NCBI GenBank assembly: GCA_963377175.1 | Contig: CAUJNA010003505.1 | Coordinates: forward strand, 1,647,702 to 1,711,701 | Source of the DNA: Effrenium voratum | Lineage: Eukaryota > Sar > Dinophyceae > Suessiales > Symbiodiniaceae | DNA length: 64,000 bases | Direction: 5' to 3' | In this document: piece by piece, positions 47,301 to 55,154 of the stretch | How the letters are laid out: every line of letters begins with the position of its first letter | How positions within the stretch are numbered: position 1 is the first letter of the stretch | Notes under the pieces: generated by a model | What the model was told of the DNA's origin: nothing | What the model saw: the letters and a program-made list of their open reading frames with translations, nothing else | Database searches by the model: none | Made by a program: the position numbers and the translations under genes

Positions 47301-50300
47301 GATTCCGGCTCAGCCATGGCAAGTCCTTGCAGCTCGCGCACAAACTGAATCCACTTCAAGCACGTGAGCTCCTCCAGAGGAGCTGCACACCCCGTCGTTC
47401 CTGTCCTTGCAGCCCACATGCGTGCAGCTTGAAACAACACAGCAGTGTACACCCCGCCTTGTCAGGAAGTCACTCACAGCCACCTTGCAGCACACACACA
47501 GAGAAAACTGAACATTTGATTTGACATACACTGCAGCACGCACCCCAGCTCCTTGGTTCGCCACGAAGGTCCTGAAGCACACGCAGTACATGCATGAAAC
47601 ACTGCAGCATGCACGTGACCTCCTCAGAAAGCACCCCCCCAAGCGCTTCAAAGCCTGGCAGAACACGCACAAAAGATTGGTTCAACTTGAAGCACAGCAC
47701 GCACTCAGCTCCTCACAAGCACCACTTGGGTCCTCAAGCACACATGGAATGAACTCATAACTAGTTTGATTCACAACAGCATGCACATAAGCTCCTCAGC
47801 GTTGCGCACCCGCTGGCTTGGCGCCCCGGAGCAAAAACTCTGCGTGTCCAACAAGTCACATGCATGCGCGCAAGCCAACAACATGCATGTGTGGCAGCGC
47901 ATGGTCAAGCAACATGGTGCATGCATGACATGTTTCCCCTTTTCACTCTCTAATCAAACCCCTTGTGCATGCATGAGTGTTGTCACTCATGACCCCCACG
48001 CGTGGCTCACCGCATGCGAAACCCTGCAGGTCACCATCCACGTCGGCGGCCTCAGTCAGCTGGCATAGGAGCGAAAAAACACTTGATTGATGATTTGCAA
48101 ACTGCTCAGGCTGGCACTGCATCCACCACTTCTCAGCAATCGCTCCTGGGACTCAGTCAGCTGACAGAGTGCATGCAAATGCTCTGACAAGCTCATGAGG
48201 TTGGGGCTGCAGCAGGTGCTCAACTTGTTTCAGCGAAAGCCTCAGGACACACACACTCGCATGGCACACCTGACAGAAACATTGCTCAACATGCAACACA
48301 CATGCCACATGCATGAAACTAGTTGTCAACTAGGCAACCTTTTTGCCAGCAAGCTTGGCTTCCTCTGCTGTCGCGCCTTTGCTTGTTGCTTCTTTGCGGG
48401 CCTTGTGGTAGGCGCTGCTTTTGCGAACCTTTTTCTTCTTCTCTTCGTCGATCTGTTCCTGGGTCCTGTTTTGCACTGGCCTGCCCCTGGCTGTGCGCGC
48501 AGCAGGGGCTCGGGCAACTGCAGGCCCGGGCTCAGTTGCCACTGCGGGCTCGGGCTCAGTTGCCACTGCGGGCTCGGCCTCAGTTGCCACTGCGGGCTCT
48601 GCAGTCAGGGCAAGCGCTGGCTGCACTGGCTGCAGCACTGGCTGCAGTTGCAAGGCTTGCTGTCCTGGGGGCGGTGGCAAAGCGAACGGGTTCGGCTCTG
48701 CAGCTGGCGGCTTTCTGGCCTTTGTCTTCGGGTTCGGGGCCTGCTCAGCGTCTGCTTTGCGTTTTGCCGGGGCTGCCTGGGCCTTCACTTTGGCCTTTGC
48801 TTTGGCCTTCGCCTTCGCCTTCGCTTTTGGCGAAGGCTCAGCTATGCCCTCATCCTTGGGCTCTGCGTCCGGGGCTGCCTGGGCCTTCGCTTTGGCTTTG
48901 GCCTTCGCCTTCGCCTTGGCTTTTGGCGAAGGCTCAACCGCGCCCTCATCCTTGGGCTCTGCCTTCTCTGCTTTTTTGTTCGGCGGGGGCGGCGGCATGC
49001 ATGGGGCACTCAAGAGTTCTCGGCAGGCTTCAGGAGCATGGTCAGCCTGCAATGCAGTTTCAAACTGTCGTTGCTCATACATGGGTGTTGCTGGTGTTGC
49101 TCATGCATGGATGTTGCTCATTATGGGTGTTGCAGGTGTTGATCATGCGTGGATGTTACTCATGCATGCGTGGCGCTGGTGTTGTTCATGCATGGGTGTT
49201 GCTCATTCGCGGGTGTTGCAGGTGTTGCTCATGCGTGGATGTTACTCATGCATGCGTGGCGCTGGTGTTGTTCATGCATTGGTGTTGCTCATTCGCGGGT
49301 GCATGTTGCTGGTGTTGCTCACGCGTGGGTGTTGCTGGTGTTCTTCATGCATGGATGTTGCTCATTCGTGGGTTCGTGTTGCAGGTGTTGCTCATGCGTG
49401 GATGTTACTCATGCATGCGTGGCGCTGGTGTTGTTCATGCATGGGTGTTGCTCATTCGTGGGTGCATGTTGCTGGTGTTGCTCACGCGTGGGTGTTGCTG
49501 GTGTTCTTCATGCAGTGATGTTGCTCATTCGTGGGTGTTGCAGCTGTTGATCATGCGTGGATGTTACTCATGCATGGGTGGTGCTGGTGTTGTTCATGCG
49601 TGGGTGTTGCTCATGTGTGGATGTTGCTGGTGTTGCTCATGTGTGGGTGTTTCATGGTGTTGTTCATGCATGGATGTTGCTCATTCGTCAGTGTTGCAGG
49701 TGTTGCTCATGCATGGATGTTACTCATGCATGGGTGGTGCTGGTGTTGTTCATGCATGGGTGTTGCTGGTGTTGCTCATGCATGGATCCCAGTGATGCCA
49801 AGCGTCTGCTGCGCCGCCAAGGCTCTTCTCCAAGCTCTTCTCCAAGCCCACCGGCTGCTCCATGGGCTGCGTCTCCAAGTTGTCTGGGCCTTGGAGGCAA
49901 AATATCACTCAGCCACACATGCACATGCTGTAAGGAAACCACTCACTCAAGAACTCGCAGAGGCTATCAACTGAGCCCGCTGCACACCACAGCTTTCACA
50001 GGAACGGCAGGCGGGGGCATCAAGGCAGGCTGGGACGACCGCTTTGTTGCTTCACCGTCAGGCTGTGGCCATCCTAGGGCCTGACAAGCTTTCAAAGCTA
50101 AGCTCACACATGCGTGCGTGAGATCGCGAAAATCACAGGCCTTCTGCCTCTCAAGCTCGACCAGCTGGGACTGGAGGCGGAGCAGATCGTCCAACTCTGT
50201 CAGCTGCTTCAGCAGCAGCACCTTCTCCCCTTCATCCTGTACTCCTGGAACCATTTCTGTACAAGCATGCGTGCGTGGCTTTCGGCAGGTGTCCTGTGAA

Positions 50301-52050
50301 GTCCAGTTTCCTTGCCACCTTCTCGGGGCTGGAGCCATCTGGCAGACCTGCGCGCAAATCAGGCGCTTGTGCACAAGCAGTCAAACATGATAGGATTTGT
50401 AATCATGCATGAGCGCACAGGTGATGAGGTTTTCAACATCAGCCTGCCATGTAGCGAGGAGAGGGGGTAACATGGCTTTGGCCTTGGTTTGCAACATTCC
50501 ACAGCACGCATGAGCCACGGCAAGTTTAAGTCTTGCACTATCCACATCCATGCTTGAGGATGTATCCTCGCCGTTCACACTCACAACATCATCCTCGGAG
50601 AACGACACAAAGGTGTGGCATAAGACAAGCTTGCGTGAGTGTGGAGCCATTGTGAGGGGTTGGTGTGGGCATGAATGATTGCGAACGAGACTCAGACTCA
50701 GAGCTTGCCTTTGAGGAACCAGAGTCGCTGATGCTGCCAGCATCATCTGCCAGAGAACACGCATCAACACAGGTTTGGAAAGATTGACAGGCCCAGGCCA
50801 TCTCCTGGCAAGCCCAAGCCAGCTAGGCGGAAAATCGCTTGGATTTCCTTGACACGCGGGGTGTGCGGCCGCCTCAAGCATGACACGTCACCACACAGAA
50901 GCTGGGATGAGAGACACGCATAACGAGCTAGGCTTGCTAATGGTTCCAAGTAGCTTTGCAAGCCTCGAGAACATGTACACCAGCTTTTTCACAATGCGCG
51001 TCTGCAGTCTTTGGCGAACACCTCACACTTAACTTTGCACATGCATGCATGCACGCAGCAATGGACCAACAGTCATCAACACATGAGCAACACTCAATTG
51101 ATCCAAGTGTCTGCAAACCAACTGGCTTCGAGGCACGCACATCGCCAGGAAGCTGAACACCGCCTGGTCAATCACAGCCTGGCTCGGCCGCATGCCCAAG
51201 TGCTTCACAGCAAGGCCGACCACCCACCACGTAGTTCTCCTTCAAAGATCCTGAGACAAGGGCAACACTTTGCATTGCACACATGAAGCATTCAAACCGA
51301 GCTCGGATGAGTGTCAACTCATCCATGCTCTCGCACATGCGCTCATGCATGCAGTCACGCATGCCCTCATGCATGCAGGCATGCATGCATGCATTGATGT
51401 TGCACGGCATGTGTGCCACGCATGCTTTTTCATGAATGCATTCATGCATGTGTTTCATGCGTGCGGTAATGCATGCACTCATGCATGCATTCATGTGTGC
51501 AATCATGGCATGTGTGCACTCACGCATGCATCGTGCACATGTGTGAAGTCATGCATGCATGCACTCATGTGGACAGGCAAGGCACTCCGTGACAGCTTCT
51601 TGGCTGTCACTTGGCAAAGCGACTGCTTAGCCCCAAGGGCTGCGAGCTCCTCCTCATTTGCCCAGGCAGAGGCAAGAGCAGCAGCCTGCGGCGCTTGTGC
51701 CATGCTGCGCGGTCGAGCCAGCTTTTGAGCAGCCTGCTGCGGGAAGGGCACATGCACCATGCTAGCAAGCAAAGCTTTTGAAGAAACCCTTGCACGCCGT
51801 ACTGCACAGGCAAAGGGCACTGGGAGTTGATCTCAGCGCTGCTCCACGGGCATGTCCTGGCACACATGCGCACACAGAGACACGCGTTTGACACTGATTG
51901 CTGTTTGCGAGGCCATTGGTGAGCCCGCTGCGCACCGGCCTTCACAGCAACGATGATCCACATCCTGCGCAAACTTGAGCAGCCACAAGCATCCCTCCCA
52001 CCTGCGTGCAGTCCTGGCCATGACATCAGCTCGTCAAGGATGACAAGCAC
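42482..52050 (-). CDS. methyltransferase-like accessory gene of element B (multi-exon)
   Basis: The 3' exons are well resolved. Motif I exon, about 44165-44090 (FQFLELFSGCSAASKEW). Motif IV exon, 43695-43581 (GPMCSSWGMPARATTM, putative catalytic Cys). Motif VI exon, 43485-43401 (CHFIVEQPRASLLFENG). Then 43281-43121 (MAHAVWEQKPETASPIS ... LDxGRL-like CMDLGRLAAGV), 42908 onwards (YPPAFGRRLLRLWAEKAP), and 42760-42482 (DLWSDAELVPVLVHLYESP). The 119-nt intron 43400-43282 has GT-AG ends and joins phases exactly. Upstream exon-like blocks: 51790-51560, 50700-50400, 50290-49990, 49900-49790, 49080-48330 (AK-rich, then RKSSAYHKARKEATSKG), 47150-46970, 46720-46560 and 46445-46160 (Pro-rich). How many belong to one transcript is unknown. 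The motif set resembles C5-methyltransferases, but substrate and activity are inference. Confidence 0.55.
44199..44425. repeat. (CAA)n/(CGACAA)n microsatellite
   Basis: About 75 triplets, mostly CAA and CGA/CAT variants on the plus strand, in the intron just upstream of the motif I exon of the element B accessory gene. The low-complexity ORFs it creates on both strands are not genes. Confidence 0.95.
44585..44800. repeat. minisatellite, unit about 35-60 bp, in element B
   Basis: Degenerate copies of CATGCATGGTTCCAGACCCTA and AACATGCGTGCATTCATG. Confidence 0.75.
45740..46120. repeat. TGTTGCTCATGCATGG minisatellite array
   Basis: Many copies of GTGTTGCTGGTGTTGCTC and ATGCATGGATGTTGCTC units. 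All three plus-strand frames stay open because of the repeat, giving spurious GVAHAWMLL-type proteins. Confidence 0.9.
49080..49790. repeat. TGTTGCTCATGCATGG minisatellite array, larger copy
   Basis: About 700 bp of the same repeat family as 45740-46120, organised as higher-order units of roughly 100 bp (GTGTTGCAGGTGTTGCTC, ATGCGTGGATGTTACTC, ATGCATGCGTGGCGCTGG). It separates two exons of the element B accessory gene. Confidence 0.9.
51320..51575. repeat. ATGCATGCACTCATG short tandem repeat
   Basis: Degenerate repeats of CATGCATGCAYTCATG with near-continuous overlapping CATG tetramers. Confidence 0.8.
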
Positions 52051-52215
52051 TCACATATGCACCCATGCCTGCTGCTTGCTTGCGTGTGTGCTTTCATGCG
52101 CACATGCATGCCTGCTGCTTGTTTGCGTGCGTGCTTTGATGCATACATGCGCGCCTGCTGCTTGCTTGCATGCGTGGTCTCATGCGTACATGCGTGCCTG
52201 CTTCATCATGCATGG
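52050..52215. repeat. TGCTGCTTGCTTGCGTGYGTG minisatellite
   Basis: Four copies of a unit of about 42-45 bp containing TGCCTGCTGCTTGCTTGCGT and GCATGCATGC-type blocks. Confidence 0.8.
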
Positions 52216-52563
52216 ATTGATATCATGCATGCATTCTGGCGAAAGCGTGGCAGCGTGCGCAGCAAAAGTTCGAGCCAACTTCGGAACCAAAATTGCCCAG
52301 AGCACCCACCACTTGCATGGCCTCCTCCTAAACAAGATGCATGTGAGCGGCTAAACCCACCCACCCGCCCTCCCAATGACATGCGCCTAGAAAGGTCACA
52401 GGGTTGCAGAAAAAGACGCAAATTGAATGATACTAGTGCAAGCTCCTAGAAAATGTCCAAAATGAGGAAAATGAAAAAAAAGTGCTCGAGAAAAAAAGTG
52501 CTCGAATGACTTCCCCCAAAAAAAAAAACGTACCACTTCCCCAAAAAATGTACCAAAAACAGG

Positions 52564-52600
52564 GTTGAACACTTTTTTCTGTACCACTGGGCGGTCCAGG
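52564..52600 (-). repeat. right TIR of element B and subterminal motifs
   Basis: A 37-bp inverted copy of the left TIR. The AAAAAAGTGCTCG 13-mer occurs at 52476-52488 and 52492-52504, in the same strand orientation as at the left end. T-rich blocks (ACATTTTTTGG, ACGTTTTTTTTTT on the minus strand) lie between. Confidence 0.92.
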
Positions 52601-52602
52601 CA

Positions 52603-53602
52603 CAGGAACATCCATGTTTACCGAATCCAAGAAGTACATTGGATCGAGATTGCCAGCACGCACCATTGTCCAAGGACATGGCCGAGACAAGGAGATCGTC
52701 GTTCTCCACATCGAGCAGAGTGATGAGTTTCGTGGCATGATCCCGAAATCATCCGACAAGTCATACTACGAGTATGACGACCGCCACATAACGAGGGCAG
52801 ATCTACCATTCGCCACCATTGGAGTCTTCCACATCCATCCTTCACTTAGCCATGGAGCAGCAAAGGAAGATCTTCAAAATGAAATCATGCCGCTCGTGAC
52901 CTTGTACCGATGCGATGCGATCACCGGAGACGCCAACAAATCGGCGAACACCTACAGCAAACTCCAGCATGTCTACAATCCAACCAACGGTCTCGTGAAC
53001 ATCCTCATGAGAGCATATCAGAGACTGTGGAATGCGACGAAGAATTTGCGAATGGAGTATACAGTGGAGACTTCGTGCACCCTGAAATCCATTGTCCGTC
53101 ATCACCTGCACATGAAATGCGGATCAGGTTTTGATCGAACATTCCCAGATGTGATGATGACTATCGTATTTGGATGGGGCAAAACGAACATCCAGCAAAA
53201 ATTCGGAAGATCGAGATGAACGGTATGGATGATGAACAACTGGAATTCATGCGGAACCATCCAGACAAGGCCCTTTTCGATTACCAGGTCTCATCCGCAG
53301 AGCGCTACAAGCACGTGAACAATGAAATGTTCATGAACGGCTCGCAGGACTCCGACTCCCACAGTCCTCTGATGGTTTACATCCGCAGCAAGTCTGCAAC
53401 CAGTAAACGCAACTCTGAGAGATACCAGGATTACGTCAATAAGAGACAATCATCCTGGACCACGCAAGAGTATAAGGACTACAACAAGCAGTGGGGATAT
53501 CAGAAGCAGTGGAAGGACTATAGCACTTCGACCTGGAATGATTATGGAGACCATGGCAGTCAATCCGACAGCAGCCGCCGATGGTATCGTCGATCCGACT
53601 GA
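52603..53602 (+). pseudogene. copia 1 3' ORF-B, C-terminal part: rest of EEP-like domain and Tyr/Ser-rich tail
   Basis: This continues ORF-B after element B. It reads IVVLHIEQSDEFRGMIPK, then IGVFHIHPSLSHGAAKEDL, then YRCDAITGDANKSANTYSK, a GD-x-N motif typical of the EEP nuclease superfamily. A frame change near 53030 leads to NGVYSGDFVHPEIHCPSSP, and another near 53160 leads to the tail (EMNGMDDEQLEFMRNHPD ... YKDYNKQWGYQKQWKDY) ending with TGA 53600-53602. At least two frameshifts make this part broken. The first in-frame ATG (52614) is an internal Met, not a true start, because the coding frame comes from 32160. Confidence 0.6.
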
Positions 53603-53914
53603 CCATGAAGATACGTTCAGCACCACGAGCAATCCAGATGATTGATCCTCCTCGTCTACAAGACTATACCATGAGTGAGAGATCAATAGTTTCACAACTG
53701 TTCCGCGTGTACATAGCGTTGTACATCACCCTTTGATACAATTAGGTATCCAAAAAGAAGCGTACATAGTGTTTCCCATTTCGAAGGCCAAGACATTTCA
53801 TCCAAGCAGAAAAAGGATGAATCCGGCACTTTTAATCACATGGCTACGGCACACATTAAGGCTACGGTCAAAGGCCATGAAGCCAATAGTATTTCATACT
53901 TTGTGCTGGATTTC

Positions 53915-53922
53915 AAAAGAAA
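53915..53922 (+). promoter_or_regulatory. polypurine tract-like site of copia 1
   Basis: AAAAGAAA ends 13 bases before the start of the shared terminal repeat (53936), or 2 bases before a possible earlier TG start (53925). This position is expected for the plus-strand primer. Confidence 0.4.
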
Positions 53923-53935
53923 TTTGTGTCTGTTT

Positions 53936-54118
53936 TGTGCTCTGTTTTTCAGACCATTGATCTCCCGCAACATTTGGCTCAAGGCCCCTTTTGCATAATC
54001 AGGACCATCCGAGCGTGAGGACAAAAGAGCCATTGCAGGCCGCTTACAGGATTATCCATAAGACAATCCACCAGGGACAATCCATCCTCCAATCATCCAT
54101 TACTGGCATATTGGACTC
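53936..54118 (+). repeat. 3' terminal repeat (probable LTR) of copia 1
   Basis: It matches 9888-10072. It contains the second copy of the T-rich CAG acceptor (53945-53952) and the spliced-leader-like string (53964-53983). To the right the sequence changes at once to CAACCAACAACG and then to C-rich DNA. Confidence 0.75.
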
Positions 54119-54170
54119 CAACCAACAACGACCTCAACTACCACAGGGTTCCAGTTCCGGCACCTGCGAC

Positions 54171-54330
54171 AGTGGGCCCCCCCAACCCCCCACCCTCCCC
54201 CCCCCCAACCCCCACCCTCCCCCCCCCAACCCCCCCCCCCCTTTGTGGGGGTGGGGTGGGGGCGGTGCGGTGGGCTGGTTGGGTGGTTGGGGTGTGGTTC
54301 GGAGTTGGTTTAGGCTTGGTGGGTTGGTTT
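54171..54330. repeat. C-rich then G-rich low-complexity block
   Basis: Poly-C with AA or A interruptions (54171-54240) is followed by GGGGGTGGGGTGGG and GGTTGG repeats on the same strand. The two halves could pair in a long imperfect hairpin. Confidence 0.8.
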
Positions 54331-54411
54331 AGGGTTGGTGGATGTTGCGAGAGGTGCTGGGGTGTTGGTTCACGCGGTGAAACAGGGAGTCTGGGACCGA
54401 AGCTGCAGGGC

Positions 54412-54835
54412 TCAGGACAGCATCCCCAGCACTGCCAGCGTCATCCCCAAGATGCAGATGATGCGGGAGAGTGGGGGGACCAGGGGGGGGGTACGTGGCC
54501 CATTTGCTGGTTATCCGGAATTGCTCGTTGCCAGTTCCATCCAAGGGGAAATCAATTTGTTTTTGCTCCTCGGCAAATCAGCAGGGACCAAAGAAGGGGC
54601 CCTCTTCTGGATGGTTGTGTGTACCCCACGGTCATCTACGGTCATCTGCGGGCATGCTAACAAAAAATACTCTGACCCCTGAAAGAGGAATCCCAGCCAG
54701 TCCTACGGACAGCTGGAAGCCAAGCGACAAGATCTTCTCGTCCTTGACCTTGACGCGCCGCGCGATGCCGTAGGGCCGCTGGGTGACCTGCAGGGCTGCT
54801 GGGTAGGTCTGCATGTACTTCTCCAGGAAGTTCAC
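54412..54835 (-). CDS. two 3' exons of a GC3-rich host gene, unknown protein
   Basis: Exon 54835-54707 (129 nt, 43 codons) is bounded by CAG|GTGAAC and TCC|GTAGGA and reads VNFLEKYMQTYPAALQVTQ, then RPYGIARRVKVKDEKILSL. Almost every third base is G or C, unlike any mobile-element ORF in the window, which suggests an expressed host gene. A possible terminal exon (about 54470-54412) reads RIICILGMTLAVLGMLS and stop, a hydrophobic end with the same codon style. The probable upstream exon is at 63293-63227. No domain is recognised. Confidence 0.5.
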
Positions 54836-54879
54836 CTGATTCTGAAAGCCAGAATGACTAAAAAGGTTGCATAATTTAG

Positions 54880-54881
<2 letters not shown>

Positions 54882-54939
<58 letters not shown>
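54882..54939. repeat. (CT)n microsatellite
   Basis: About 29 CT units. It ends 6 bases before the 3' LTR of copia 2. Confidence 0.97.
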
Positions 54940-54942
<3 letters not shown>

Positions 54943-54945
54943 CGT

Positions 54946-55112
54946 TAAAATCGGTGGTTACTTTGCTTCCAAGTGCAAGTGCTGTAGTGTTCAAACAAAC
55001 AGTCAACCGATTGTAGTCTGCAGCAATCCACCTTTTACACATGCGATGTAGTGAGCTCAAGGCCTGCAGTACATGCAACACAAATGCAGGAAGTGAAGCA
55101 TGTAGTTTGACA
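54946..55112 (-). repeat. 3' LTR of copia 2
   Basis: 167 bp. On the minus strand it starts TGTCAAACTACATGC and ends ACCACCGATTTTA. It is identical to 62512-62678 as far as I can read. Confidence 0.95.
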
Positions 55113-55154
55113 CGGCCCCTCAGTTAAAAGGTCTTTGTAGTACCTTTTCAACTG
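55113..55154 (-). promoter_or_regulatory. polypurine tract and adjacent hairpin of copia 2
   Basis: On the minus strand GAGGGG (55120-55115) followed by CCG directly precedes the LTR TG, the usual PPT position. Next to it CAGTTAAAAGGT (55121-55132) and ACCTTTTCAACTG (55142-55154) form a 12-bp stem with a loop of about 9 nt. Confidence 0.7.

Larger units (their letters stand above)
32161..52600 (-). mobile_element. DNA transposon B (20.4 kb, TIR, 2-bp target duplication)
   Basis: The ends are 37-bp inverted repeats with 33 matches: left CCTGGACCCCCCACTGGTAC at 32161, right the complement of CCTGGACCGCCCAGTGGTAC ending at 52600; both continue AGAAAAAAGTGT. The dinucleotide CA flanks both sides (32159-32160 and 52601-52602). 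The insertion splits copia 1 ORF-B. Deleting 32161-52602 (20442 bp) rejoins the two halves in frame with no lost or extra codon, independent proof of both boundaries and of the 2-bp duplication. Inside are three minus-strand gene regions (methyltransferase-like, coiled-coil, transposase) and many CATG-rich minisatellites. It shares the CCTG tip, 2-bp duplication and gene content with element A. Confidence 0.92.
9888..54118 (+). mobile_element. copia-like retroelement 1, split by two nested DNA transposons
   Basis: This is the outer element of the complex. From left to right it has: terminal repeat (9888-10072); gag; retropepsin; integrase; methyltransferase-like domain; Pro-rich linker; RT; RNase H (stop at 18127); insertion A (18294-29109); 3' ORFs (29112-32160); insertion B (32161-52600); the rest of the 3' ORF (52603-53602); a PPT-like tract (53915-53922); and the second terminal repeat (53936-54118). 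Subtracting A, B and one copy of each 2-bp duplication leaves about 12.97 kb. The gag-pol order PR-IN-RT-RH is the Ty1/copia order. The coding region carries about eight frameshifts or stops, so this copy is dead. The unity of the two halves is inferred from the matching terminal repeats, shared orientation and precise transposon junctions. Confidence 0.8.

Noticed and set aside
48323..49795. Long plus-strand ORFs (up to 490 codons) reading GVAGVAHAWMLL-like repeats
   Set aside because: All three frames are open because the DNA is a minisatellite; the real exon here (AK-rich, RKSSAYHK) is on the minus strand.
36834..52215. Tandem arrays resembling CRISPR spacing
   Set aside because: Units are degenerate throughout, with no unique spacers and no cas genes; these are eukaryotic minisatellites.
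32161..52600. Element B as an ordinary CACTA transposon
   Set aside because: Tips are CCTG, not CACTA, and the duplication is 2 bp, not 3; the frame restoration excludes a 3-bp duplication.
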